A model generated the notes under the pieces. It did no database searches. It was not told the origin of the DNA and was given only the letters and a program-made list of their open reading frames with translations. The translations under genes and the position numbers were made by a program. From the IMG/VR virus record IMGVR_UViG_3300043823_000241, positions 1 to 31,063 of that record: DNA of 31,063 nt, one strand, 5' to 3'. Below, piece after piece: positions 1-7,723 of this stretch (its first letter is position 1; every line of letters starts with the position of its first letter). Source of the stretch: a virus.

Positions 1-973
1 TATCATCCAAAGTTCCACCGAGTCCACTTTCAACAACATCACCAACTGCACGAATTGGAGAAGTTATAGCACCGAATGTGGCACCCAAAGCTGTACCTAG
101 AACTTCACTTGTTGTATAACTTGGACGTGGAACTGCTTTAAAGTCCCAAACACCTTTACGTTGACCTTCATACAACAATTCAACTACAGCAGCTTCAACT
201 GTTGTTTTTAAACCAATTGTAGTTGCTTCATTGATTGTTAAACCTGTTTCAAATTGGAGTATACCTGCCGTAGCACTTTGACTTCCAATATTTCCTGCCA
301 TAATTTGATTCACAATACTTGTACTACCTTGTGGATCCACACTCTTGAATATGGCTACTGAATCTGCGGTAGAGTAGATTACTTTAGTAATAGTGACTGA
401 TGCTAAAATTTTACCAGTATTAACAGAGATTGCACGTAATGAAACTGTTACAATGTCTTTTGAGTATTGTGTTGTTGGACCGATACCTAAGAAGTTATAA
501 CCGATACCACCAGATTCTAGACCTGTATCGTAACCAATAACTCCACCTTCTAATAGAATACCTGCAAAGGTTAATGGCATCAATTTCTGTGCTTCTTTAC
601 CTTCATATGCTTGACGCATCTGTGTAATAATTAAACGCTCTTTGGTAAGAGCATCGATGTTACCACGTTCAACAACATCAAACCAAGTACCACGACCCAC
701 ATCCTGTAAAGCACGAATCAATAGAGAATCGGCACCTTGTGTAACTGCTGTAGAGAATGATGCGATACCTGGAATAGCTTTACGTTGACCAGTTTTATCT
801 TGGAAAGAATATACAGCAACAGTTAATTTACCATTAGCTGGTGGTGGAACAATATCAAATTCTCTTTGTAATTTGTTCTCAGCAACTTTTGGTTTATAAT
901 CATATCCAGCTTTTTGTGTAATAGCACAACCGGACATTAACAATACAATTAAAGGTAATAATAATTTTTTCAT
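1..973 (-). CDS. csgG: CsgG-like curli secretion channel lipoprotein (partial, C-terminus outside window)
   Basis: This gene encodes a CsgG homologue. CsgG forms a nonameric outer-membrane lipoprotein pore that exports curlin subunits. The 324 visible residues start with a lipoprotein signal peptide (MKKLLLPLIVLLMSGC, lipidated Cys16). The body follows E. coli CsgG closely: VYSFQDKTGQ, SFSTAVTQGA (eyelet loop), LLEGGVIGYD, GIGPTTQYSKD, VSLRAISVNTGKILASV and a GVWDF motif matching E. coli GLWDL. In the eyelet the conserved Phe is kept, but the Tyr and Asn positions appear to be Ile and Ser. After GVWDF there are more than 45 residues, Gly/Ala-rich and still open at the window edge, whereas E. 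coli CsgG ends about 25 residues later. The start codon overlaps the csgF stop (ATGA), so the two are translationally coupled. No CsgA, CsgB or CsgE is visible. Confidence 0.93.
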   Translation of the reverse strand, partial: MKKLLLPLIVLLMSGCAITQKAGYDYKPKVAENKLQREFDIVPPPANGKLTVAVYSFQDKTGQRKAIPGIASFSTAVTQGADSLLIRALQDVGRGTWFDVVERGNIDALTKERLIITQMRQAYEGKEAQKLMPLTFAGILLEGGVIGYDTGLESGGIGYNFLGIGPTTQYSKDIVTVSLRAISVNTGKILASVTITKVIYSTADSVAIFKSVDPQGSTSIVNQIMAGNIGSQSATAGILQFETGLTINEATTIGLKTTVEAAVVELLYEGQRKGVWDFKAVPRPSYTTSEVLGTALGATFGAITSPIRAVGDVVESGLGGTLDD

Positions 974-1452
974 TGTGTTGCACTCCCTGTGCTTCCAGTA
1001 ATGTTAAATGAACCAAGTGGAACAGTAATATTGGTTACATTACCAACATTATCAGTCACTTGTAGTTGAATATTGGTACCAGTATTGTTCCAGTAAATTG
1101 TATTGCCTTGGAAATTCATTTGACCACTAGTGGCACTACCACCAGCAAACATCGCAGTAGCGAGATTTTGTGAAATCTGTGCGTAAATACGGGATTCTAA
1201 ATTAGTCAAGAATTGATTAATTGGTGTGTTTGTAGAATTACTTGCGGCTGTTTGAGCAGCTGCCTGAATTGCTTGTTGAATCGCTAAAGCTCTTTGATAT
1301 TGTTCATTTTCCAATGCCAATTGAAAAGTGGCATATCCACTTCCATTTAAACTGGCACTTTTGAATTGAAAATCTGATATAGTTGTGGCAAGCGCAGAAC
1401 TACTTAATAACGCTAGAGTTAGACTTTTTATTATCCTTATTATGTTCTTCAT
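970..1452 (-). CDS. csgF: CsgF-like curli assembly protein
   Basis: A 160-residue secreted protein resembling CsgF, the partner that binds the CsgG pore mouth and couples secretion to curli nucleation. It has a signal peptide (about residues 1-22, ending SSALATT). The early part contains a FQFKSASLNGSGYATFQLA-like segment, comparable to the N-terminal CsgF region that inserts in the CsgG barrel. A helical middle (FLTNLESRIYAQISQNLA) follows, then a beta-rich end with the family pattern of LQVTDNVGN and ITVPLGSF. A Gln/Ala-rich stretch around residues 50-70 is longer than in E. coli CsgF. The order csgF then csgG is as in the bacterial csgDEFG operon. The start lies inside the end of the upstream gene (53-nt overlap), with GGGAAATTAAGG just before ATG as ribosome binding site. 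Confidence 0.85.
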   Translation of the reverse strand: MKNIIRIIKSLTLALLSSSALATTISDFQFKSASLNGSGYATFQLALENEQYQRALAIQQAIQAAAQTAASNSTNTPINQFLTNLESRIYAQISQNLATAMFAGGSATSGQMNFQGNTIYWNNTGTNIQLQVTDNVGNVTNITVPLGSFNITGSTGSATQ

Positions 1453-1684
1453 CCTTAATTTCCCGTAACATTAAAACTACGTTGAGTTTCTGATTTAATC
1501 TAATCAAATCATTATCCAACATTCTAATACGGTCAATCAAAGCAATCAAAACATTGCTGGTTTCACTTAAAACAGGCTTAATTTCTTTTGTTGCCCATTC
1601 CCAAACATAAAATATAAGGTATCCCATGCCACCAGCGGCCACAATAGGGAAACCATACTTATTAACTAATTCTACTGGATCCAT
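1400..1684 (-). CDS. Small single-pass membrane protein of the csgFG operon (paralogue 1)
   Basis: A 94-residue protein of unknown function, starting at ATG 1684 (TGATG overlap with the previous stop). The N-terminus (MDPVELVNKYGFPIVAAGGM) leads into one transmembrane helix at about residues 12-30. A predicted amphipathic/coiled-coil segment (LIALIDRIRMLDNDLIRLNQ) and a Lys/Asp/Glu-rich tail follow. It shares the plan xxFxLVxxxGFPIxAAxxxGYxxF with the gene just upstream, so the two look like a tandem duplication. The size and layout (short N-terminus, one helix, charged coil) resemble BhlA/UviB-type holin-like proteins, but I see no diagnostic motif. The last 53 nt overlap the start of csgF in another frame. 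Confidence 0.75.
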   Translation of the reverse strand: MDPVELVNKYGFPIVAAGGMGYLIFYVWEWATKEIKPVLSETSNVLIALIDRIRMLDNDLIRLNQKLNVVLMLREIKDEEHNKDNKKSNSSVIK

Positions 1685-1962
1685 CAATCTCTCCTTGCAT
1701 CATGTTTACCGTCAGCACGTGCAATACGGTCTACATCGGGCTTGACACCTAACGCATTTGACATTAGAGTATCAATTCTGATAACATCATGATTCATGGT
1801 TTTAACACGATTGTCCAAAGCGGTAATAATACCACTCATACTTTTGACTGATGAAGTTACTCCTGCCAAGATAAATTTTAAGGTCAGGAATACAAAATAA
1901 CCGGCAGCCATGGCTGCGGCAATAGGAAAGCCGACTTCGGCAACTAATTTAAAAAAGTCCAT
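1684..1962 (-). CDS. Small single-pass membrane protein of the csgFG operon (paralogue 2)
   Basis: First gene of the minus-strand operon, 92 residues. MDFFKLVAEVGFPIAAAMAA opens a hydrophobic helix (residues about 9-32). A Val/Ser segment, a predicted coiled coil (IITALDNRVKTMNHDVIRID) and a basic tail (KHDARRD) follow. It is a clear paralogue of the next gene: same GFPI-A-A motif before the helix and the same aliphatic D-R/N-R pattern after it. Function is unknown; a holin-like or pore-modulating role is only an inference from the topology. The late promoter at 2033-2040 lies about 70 bp upstream. No strong Shine-Dalgarno sequence is visible before ATG 1962. Confidence 0.75.
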   Translation of the reverse strand: MDFFKLVAEVGFPIAAAMAAGYFVFLTLKFILAGVTSSVKSMSGIITALDNRVKTMNHDVIRIDTLMSNALGVKPDVDRIARADGKHDARRD

Positions 1963-1969
1963 AAGTATA

Positions 1970-1998
1970 TTGACAATTTGTGGTTATTCGTATATAAT
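1970..1998 (+). promoter_or_regulatory. Consensus sigma70 (early-type) promoter for the replication block
   Basis: TTGACA at 1970-1975 and TATAAT at 1993-1998 are both exact consensus, separated by exactly 17 bp. The expected start is near 2005, about 75 bp upstream of the ATG at 2079. This is a strong host-polymerase promoter, as in T4 early promoters, and would drive the replication operon from 2079 on. The -35 box lies only 8 bp from the start codon of the divergent operon. Confidence 0.85.
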
Positions 1999-2032
1999 CA
2001 GTAAATCATCAATATAAGTATCAATACTACTG

Positions 2033-2040
2033 TATTTATA
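2033..2040 (-). promoter_or_regulatory. T4-type late promoter (TATAAATA) for the csgFG operon
   Basis: The plus strand reads TATTTATA, so the minus strand has the perfect T4 late-promoter octamer TATAAATA, about 70 bp upstream of the first gene of the minus-strand operon. In T4 this box is recognised by gp55-programmed RNA polymerase. Transcription would start near 2027 and run leftwards through both small membrane genes, csgF and csgG, placing them in the late programme. Confidence 0.75.
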
Positions 2041-2078
2041 CCCTTTTTATTTGATATAAACCAATCCTAGGAGAAAAA

Positions 2079-2390
2079 ATGAATATTAAAGGTCTTAAAC
2101 TGATTACTGGAGAAGATATCGTCTCCGAACTTGAATCCGAATCTGAAACTGAGTATGTATTGGTAAATCCAGTTGGAATTACGGTTTTACGTGGTAAAGA
2201 TGGTCAACCCAACGTTGGATTTTCACCATTTCCCATTCACGCCGAACAAGTTTCTGGCGCCACGCTTGTAATTTCTAAGAAGAATGTAGTATACTCTTAT
2301 ACTCCAGCAGAAGAATTTTCAAAACACTATGACCAACTCTTTGGTGCTGGTTTGATTGTTCCTCCAACACAAAAAATCATTACAGGTTAA
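2079..2390 (+). CDS. Conserved small T4-like phage protein upstream of gp43 (Sm-fold-like?)
   Basis: A 103-residue protein with a good ribosome binding site (AGGAG, 7 nt before ATG). It is short and beta-rich: a N-terminal KLITGEDIVSELE strand pair, then VNPVGITVLRG, then a FSPFPIHAEQ stretch and KKNVVYSYTP. From memory this family recurs in marine T4-like phages close to replication genes. The opening strand pattern resembles small Sm/Hfq-like barrels, which is an inference only. No catalytic motif is seen. It is the first gene after the consensus sigma70 promoter and precedes the polymerase by 1 nt, so co-expression with gp43 is expected. Confidence 0.8.
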   Translation: MNIKGLKLITGEDIVSELESESETEYVLVNPVGITVLRGKDGQPNVGFSPFPIHAEQVSGATLVISKKNVVYSYTPAEEFSKHYDQLFGAGLIVPPTQKIITG

Positions 2391-2391
2391 A

Positions 2392-4956
2392 TTGAGCAAC
2401 TTCTATACAAACGTACAATCCTTTGGCAATAACATCCTTTACCGTGGTGTAATGGATGGTAAACGAGTGAAGCAGAGAATTGAATATTCTCCTTCACTTT
2501 TTTTACCTTCAAGGAAAGATCCACAGGGAATCTTCAAATCATTAACTGGTCTTCCACTTGACCAGAAAATCTTTGATACGATTCGTGATGCTAAAGATTA
2601 CATCAAACAATTTGAGGACCTTCCTGGTGCACCAGTAATCTATGGTCAAACTCGTTTTGAATATGCCTTTATTGCAGAACAGCATAGAGAGATGGTTGAT
2701 TATGATTTTGAAAAAATACTCATTGGTGTAGTCGATATTGAGGTTGGTTCTGAGAATGGGTTTCCTGATCCATATGAAGCGAATGAACCTATCACCGCTA
2801 TCACAATCAAGTATCTCAATGGTGACACTTATGTTTTTGGTTGTGGAGATTATGATAAAAATCTAGATGATAAGAATGATGTATCTAGAGTAACATATAT
2901 TAAATGTAAAGATGAATATTCTTTATGTAAGCAGTTTTTAAATCTATGGATGGAAAAAACACCAGACATATTAACTGGTTGGAATACAAAGTTCTTTGAT
3001 GAACCATATCTAATCAATCGTTTCCGTAAAATTCTTGGTGAAGATTTGTATAAGAAGTTATCACCATGGAACTATATTGGTGAAAGACGAGTCAAGATTA
3101 ATGGTCGAGAGATGATTGCCTATAATATTATGGGAGTCGAATCATTAGATTATATTGAACTCTATAAATGGTACGCACCTGGCGGTAAGTCACAAGAATC
3201 ATATCGTTTGGATGCGATTGCACAAGTTGAATTGAATGAGGGTAAGATTTCTTATGAAGAATATGATAATCTACATTCATTGTATCGTTTGAACCATCAG
3301 TTGTTTATTGAGTATAACATTAAAGACGTTGAACTCATTATCAAATTAGAAGATAAGTTAAAACTACTTGAATTGGCAGTAACTCTTGCCTATGACACCA
3401 AAACAAACTTCGAGGATGTCTTTGCACAAACTCGTATGTGGGATTCATTGACCTATTCATATCTATATGAAAAAGGTATCATTGTACCACCAAGGATAAT
3501 TAAAGAAAAAGATTCAGCATTTGAAGGTGCCTATGTTAAAGAAGTACAAGTTGGTGCTCACAATTGGGTAGCATCATTTGACTTGAACTCTTTGTATCCA
3601 CACTTGATGATGCAGTATAACATTAGTCCAGAGACTCTTATTTCACCAGAGAACTATACAGATGCAATGCGTGAAATCATTTCATCAGGTGTTGATGTTA
3701 ATAAGATGTTGGCTAAGAAAGTTGATTTATCTAAATTAGAGGGTGCAACAATTACACCTAATGGTCAATTCTTCCGTACGGACTTCCAAGGTTTCTTACC
3801 TAAGATGATGGAAGAAATGTATACAGACCGTTCTAAGTTTAAAAAGATGATGTTGTCCGCTAAACAAGAATATGAAAATGAACCGGATGAAAGTAAGAAA
3901 TATGAAATCGAAAAACGTATTGCGAAATACAACAACATCCAGCTCGCAAAGAAAGTCTCTCTTAACTCTGCTTACGGTGCTTTGGGTTCTCAGTATTTTA
4001 GGTTTTATGACTTGCGTATGGCTCTCGGGGTCACTACTGCCGGTCAATTAAGTATTCGTTGGATTGAAGGTAAGATTAATAAATGGATGAGTACGATTTT
4101 AAAGACCGAAGATGAAGATTATGTTATCGCATCAGATACAGATTCGATTTATCTAAATCTTGGTCCTCTTATTGATAGTGTACTTAAATCACCGACTGAA
4201 ACCACTAAAGTTATCTCTATCATGGATAGAATCTGTGAAGATAGAATTCAACCTTACATCGATAAAAGTTACAAAGAGTTGGCTGATTATGTTCACGCAT
4301 ATCAACAGAAGATGGAAATGAAACGTGAAGGTTTGTCCAATAAAGGTATTTGGACTGCCAAGAAACGTTACATTTTGAATGTGTATAATAATGAAGGTGT
4401 ACAATATAAAGAACCACAACTTAAAGTGATGGGTCTTGAAATGGTAAAATCTTCAACACCTTCCGTTATACGTGAGAAGATGAAAGAAATTATTAAGTTA
4501 ATGGTAACAGCAGACGAATCTGAGGTTCAAAAGTTTATCAAAGATTTTAAAGATGAATTTAAGAAATTGCCACCGGAAGATATATCTTTTCCTCGTGGTG
4601 TAAATGGCTTGGCTAAATATTCAGATGCAGCAACATTATATAAATCCGGAACACCGATTCATGTCAAAGGTGCCATATTATATAATCATCATTTGAAACA
4701 AAAGAAATTGACCAAAAAATATCAATTAATCCAAGAAGGTGAGAAGTTAAAATTCACCTACTTGAAGATGCCAAACCCATTCAAAGATACCGTAATTTCT
4801 TATCCTTCGAGATTACCGAAAGAATTTGAACTTGACAAATATATCGATTATGATTTACAATTTGAAAAGGCGTTCTTAGAACCAATCAAAATCATTTTGG
4901 ATTGTATGAAATGGTCAGCCGAGAAAGTAAGTAACCTAGAGGATTTCTTTTCATGA
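2392..4956 (+). CDS. 43: DNA polymerase, family B (T4 gp43-like)
   Basis: Replicative polymerase with 3'-5' exonuclease, 854 residues from the TTG at 2392 (T4 gp43 has 898). Exonuclease motifs: Exo I VVDIEV (D115, E117; T4 D112/E114), Exo II NTKFFDEPY, Exo III YNIKDVE. Polymerase motifs: A SFDLNSLYPHLM, B KKVSLNSAYG, C ASDTDSIYL, plus KKRYILN. The C-terminus ends NLEDFFS, which looks like a sliding-clamp binding tail. The TTG start is chosen because it begins the T4-like N-terminus (SNFYTNVQSFGNNI against T4 KEFYISIETVGNNI). AGG lies about 8 nt upstream, and it avoids overlap with the gene before. No ATG occurs early enough. It shares an ATGA overlap with the next gene. Confidence 0.98.
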   Translation: MSNFYTNVQSFGNNILYRGVMDGKRVKQRIEYSPSLFLPSRKDPQGIFKSLTGLPLDQKIFDTIRDAKDYIKQFEDLPGAPVIYGQTRFEYAFIAEQHREMVDYDFEKILIGVVDIEVGSENGFPDPYEANEPITAITIKYLNGDTYVFGCGDYDKNLDDKNDVSRVTYIKCKDEYSLCKQFLNLWMEKTPDILTGWNTKFFDEPYLINRFRKILGEDLYKKLSPWNYIGERRVKINGREMIAYNIMGVESLDYIELYKWYAPGGKSQESYRLDAIAQVELNEGKISYEEYDNLHSLYRLNHQLFIEYNIKDVELIIKLEDKLKLLELAVTLAYDTKTNFEDVFAQTRMWDSLTYSYLYEKGIIVPPRIIKEKDSAFEGAYVKEVQVGAHNWVASFDLNSLYPHLMMQYNISPETLISPENYTDAMREIISSGVDVNKMLAKKVDLSKLEGATITPNGQFFRTDFQGFLPKMMEEMYTDRSKFKKMMLSAKQEYENEPDESKKYEIEKRIAKYNNIQLAKKVSLNSAYGALGSQYFRFYDLRMALGVTTAGQLSIRWIEGKINKWMSTILKTEDEDYVIASDTDSIYLNLGPLIDSVLKSPTETTKVISIMDRICEDRIQPYIDKSYKELADYVHAYQQKMEMKREGLSNKGIWTAKKRYILNVYNNEGVQYKEPQLKVMGLEMVKSSTPSVIREKMKEIIKLMVTADESEVQKFIKDFKDEFKKLPPEDISFPRGVNGLAKYSDAATLYKSGTPIHVKGAILYNHHLKQKKLTKKYQLIQEGEKLKFTYLKMPNPFKDTVISYPSRLPKEFELDKYIDYDLQFEKAFLEPIKIILDCMKWSAEKVSNLEDFFS

Positions 4957-5459
4957 TGCCATCACTAAAATTAAAAAGAGGTTTCAAAATAGTAAGTTTG
5001 AGTACGATATATGGATCATTGGAAGATCCTAGATTGAATGGTTACAAATATGCTATTATGGACTATATGTACAGAAATTTAGGTTCAGCTAAAAAGTACC
5101 TACAACTAAAAGGAAAATCTGTATTAAAGTTTGAGACTCGACCAAATTTCAATGTTGACCATGATGTTGTATTCATGGAAACATATGATGAAATATATGG
5201 TTATGATGATGGTGTACCGGAACCTATGGACACATATGTTTATATCATTAAAAATAATATAATGAAGAATGTTGGAGAAAAAACAAAAAAGTATCCAACC
5301 GTTGTAGTTGAACGAAATGGTAAACAGGAATTTGGTACTTATGTTGCCATCAATGGTCCTTGCAATATGATTTATGATTTAGAGAATTACCACGAATTAG
5401 GTGGTAAAGTTCGTATCGAAACCAATTCAGAAATAGAATTTTTAAAATGGTCTACTTAA
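4953..5459 (+). CDS. Conserved hypothetical protein between gp43 and uvsX
   Basis: A 168-residue soluble protein starting in the ATGA that ends gp43 (a second ATG follows directly). I recognise no domain. It is rich in Tyr and Asp/Glu, with an acidic patch near the middle (YDEIYGYDDGVPEP) and a basic N-terminus (SLKLKRGFK). No signal peptide or membrane helix is seen. The last 13 nt overlap the next gene. Its place inside the replication operon suggests a role with the polymerase or in early takeover, but nothing in the sequence shows which. Confidence 0.75.
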   Translation: MMPSLKLKRGFKIVSLSTIYGSLEDPRLNGYKYAIMDYMYRNLGSAKKYLQLKGKSVLKFETRPNFNVDHDVVFMETYDEIYGYDDGVPEPMDTYVYIIKNNIMKNVGEKTKKYPTVVVERNGKQEFGTYVAINGPCNMIYDLENYHELGGKVRIETNSEIEFLKWST

Positions 5460-6343
5460 CATTTTTAACGGCTTTATTGTTATCTGGTATTGCTGAGTAT
5501 TATTCTGTACTCGGATTAACAGCAATATTCACTGGTGCATTTTGGCCTATCGTCTTTATGGGTTCAGTTCTCGGACTAAGTAAATTAGTCACTACATCAT
5601 GGTTGTATCGTAACTGGAAGAACTGCCCACTTTTATTAAAATCCTACTTGACATTTGCTGTTATCATTCTCATGTTGATTACAAGTATGGGTATTTTTGG
5701 ATTCTTATCCAAAGCACATATTGATTCCACATTAAATGCTGGTTCAAATATGGTAGAAGTAAAAACACTCAATGAACAAGACAAAATGGTTAGAGATAGA
5801 TTAGACTATCTATTGGCACGAGCCAAAGAACCATCTAATGCTAGTTCCAAACTTGATAGACAAATTCAAGATACACAAAAAGAATTGGCTGAAATCAATA
5901 AGAAAAAACTACCACTATTAAAAGAATCGAATAAACTGGTTGCTGAGGTTGGTCCTATCAAATATGTGGCAGATATGATATATGGTAGTGATGCTGACGC
6001 TTTGGATAAAGCCATTCGTTTGGTAATTATGTTGATTATGGTTGTATTCGACCCTCTTGCTGTGTTATTATTAATAGCATCTAACATGTCATTGAAAGAA
6101 AAAAATGAGAACCAAACTGTCCGTACCGAGATTCCTACTGAAGATTGGTTTTCGACAATTCAAAGTAATGAAGAACGGTCGAGTGATAAAATTGAAATCA
6201 AAAAAGAAAACATCGCTTCAGTTGAGGAGAAGTTTTCACCGAAAGAAGAAAAGATAGAGATACAATTAGCACCTGGTGTTTTCGGTAATACCAATTATGA
6301 TTATACTGATGAATTTGCATTTCGTAAAAAGGAAAATAAATGA
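5447..6343 (+). CDS. Multi-pass membrane protein with a coiled coil, between gp43 and uvsX
   Basis: A 298-residue protein with hydrophobic segments at about 1-15, 21-48, 66-89 and 190-213. Between the third and fourth lies a long charged helical region (about 105-170, with KLDRQIQDTQKELAEINKKK), probably a coiled coil. The last 85 residues are hydrophilic and acidic/basic mixed. From memory, similar proteins starting with MVYLTFLTALL and containing FWPIVFMGS and SMGIFGFLSKAHI occur in T4-like cyanophages, with no known function. It ends in an ATGA overlap with uvsX. A membrane anchor for the replication machinery or a host-envelope factor are both possible. Confidence 0.8.
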   Translation: MVYLTFLTALLLSGIAEYYSVLGLTAIFTGAFWPIVFMGSVLGLSKLVTTSWLYRNWKNCPLLLKSYLTFAVIILMLITSMGIFGFLSKAHIDSTLNAGSNMVEVKTLNEQDKMVRDRLDYLLARAKEPSNASSKLDRQIQDTQKELAEINKKKLPLLKESNKLVAEVGPIKYVADMIYGSDADALDKAIRLVIMLIMVVFDPLAVLLLIASNMSLKEKNENQTVRTEIPTEDWFSTIQSNEERSSDKIEIKKENIASVEEKFSPKEEKIEIQLAPGVFGNTNYDYTDEFAFRKKENK

Positions 6344-7410
6344 GCGTTTTAGATAAAATTAAAAAGAATAGCAGTATCAAAGAATCTTCTATTCTAGCAA
6401 AATCAAAATTCTTTACAGATAAAGATATGATTCCTACAGCAATTCCCATTATCAATGTGGCATTGTCTGGTCGTTTAGATGGTGGTTTAACACCGGGTCT
6501 TACAATGTGGGCAGGTCCATCAAAACACTTTAAGACCGCTTTTTCACTTTTGATGGCAAAATCTTACTTGGACAAATATCCCGATGCAGCACTTTTATTC
6601 TATGATTCGGAGTTTGGTACTCCTCAGTCTTACTTTGATTCGTTTGGCATTGATACCAATCGTGTCCTACACACTCCTCTTACTGATATTGAGCAGCTTA
6701 AATTTGATGTGATGAGTCAGTTAACACAATTGGAACGTGGTGATAAGTTGATTATCATTATCGATTCGATTGGTAACTTGGCATCCAAGAAAGAAGTTGA
6801 AGATGCCTTGGCTGAAAAATCTGTTGCAGATATGTCAAGAGCAAAACAAGTTAAATCATTGTTCCGTATGGTAACTCCACACTTGACAATGAAAGACATT
6901 CCAATGATTGTAGTTAATCACACATACATGGAAATCGGAATGTTCCCTAAAGCAATCGTTGGCGGTGGTACAGGTTCTTATTACTCTGCTGATAACATCT
7001 TTATTCTTGGTCGACAACAAGAAAAAGAAGGTACTGAAATTATCGGTTACAATTTTATTATTAATGTTGAAAAATCTCGTTATGTTAAAGAAAAATCTAA
7101 AATACCTGTTACTGTATCTTTTGATGGTGGCATCAGTAAGTGGTCTGGCTTATTGGATATCGCTCTCGAATCTGGACACGTTATCAAGCCATCAAACGGA
7201 TGGTATTCTAAGGTCGACAAAGATACTGGTGAAGTAGATGAAAAGAAATATCGTCTGAAAGAAACGGATTCAAAAGAGTTCTGGTTACCGATTGTTTCAA
7301 GTAAATCTTTCCGTGAATTCGTTGAAAACAAATATCGTATTGCTTCCGGTAATATTATGCAAGACGATGTGTTTGATGTAGAAACTTCAAATGGAGTAGA
7401 AGATGATTGA
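6340..7410 (+). CDS. uvsX: UvsX recombinase (RecA family)
   Basis: Strand-exchange protein for recombination-dependent replication and repair, 356 residues (T4 UvsX about 390). The Walker A region is GPSKHFKT (residues 59-66), matching T4 GPSKSFKS. A FYDSEFGTP segment follows, carrying the catalytic Glu region. The Walker B strand is LIIIIDSIGNLASKKE, and loop residues follow in VVNHTYMEIG and GGGTGSYYSADNIF. The C-terminus is acidic (NGVEDD), as in T4 UvsX. It is coupled by overlap to the genes on both sides. Confidence 0.97.
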   Translation: MSVLDKIKKNSSIKESSILAKSKFFTDKDMIPTAIPIINVALSGRLDGGLTPGLTMWAGPSKHFKTAFSLLMAKSYLDKYPDAALLFYDSEFGTPQSYFDSFGIDTNRVLHTPLTDIEQLKFDVMSQLTQLERGDKLIIIIDSIGNLASKKEVEDALAEKSVADMSRAKQVKSLFRMVTPHLTMKDIPMIVVNHTYMEIGMFPKAIVGGGTGSYYSADNIFILGRQQEKEGTEIIGYNFIINVEKSRYVKEKSKIPVTVSFDGGISKWSGLLDIALESGHVIKPSNGWYSKVDKDTGEVDEKKYRLKETDSKEFWLPIVSSKSFREFVENKYRIASGNIMQDDVFDVETSNGVEDD

Positions 7411-7723
7411 AGGTATTGATTACTGTTTCATCTATCCGAAAGAAGATGGTCAAGCAGTACACATTAAATTCTTGGATGGTCCTTATAAAGATACCATTTT
7501 CAAATATGGTAAAGTTAAATTTGAGGAAAAGAATAATCAGATGTATTTACTTTTTGCTTATGACGTGATAGAATCTCCAGTCATGAAGCCAAAAAAGATG
7601 GAAAAAGATGATAAATTTAAAAATTACATTGGTGACTTACTCGTTGAACTTATGTCATCCAACATTGAGCAGGAAATAATTGATGAAACTGGAACAAGCG
7701 ATTCTCAAGAATTTGGTCTATAA
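7403..7723 (+). CDS. Conserved small protein between uvsX and gp41
   Basis: A 106-residue protein starting 8 nt before the end of uvsX and ending 41 nt inside the gp41 frame. The N-terminal half is beta-rich (IDYCFIYP, HIKFLDGPYKDTIFKYGKVKF) and suggests a small barrel. The C-terminal half is helical and acidic (YIGDLLVELM, then Glu/Asp/Ser-rich). From memory, proteins of this size sit at the same place in T4-like cyanophages. No enzymatic motif is seen. A helper of UvsX or the helicase is a guess from position. Confidence 0.75.
   Translation: MIEGIDYCFIYPKEDGQAVHIKFLDGPYKDTIFKYGKVKFEEKNNQMYLLFAYDVIESPVMKPKKMEKDDKFKNYIGDLLVELMSSNIEQEIIDETGTSDSQEFGL

Noticed and set aside
3796-4047. Minus-strand ORFs inside the DNA polymerase gene
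   Set aside because: Antisense shadows: Phe/Ile-rich hydrophobic strings, no ribosome sites, fully inside a conserved gene.
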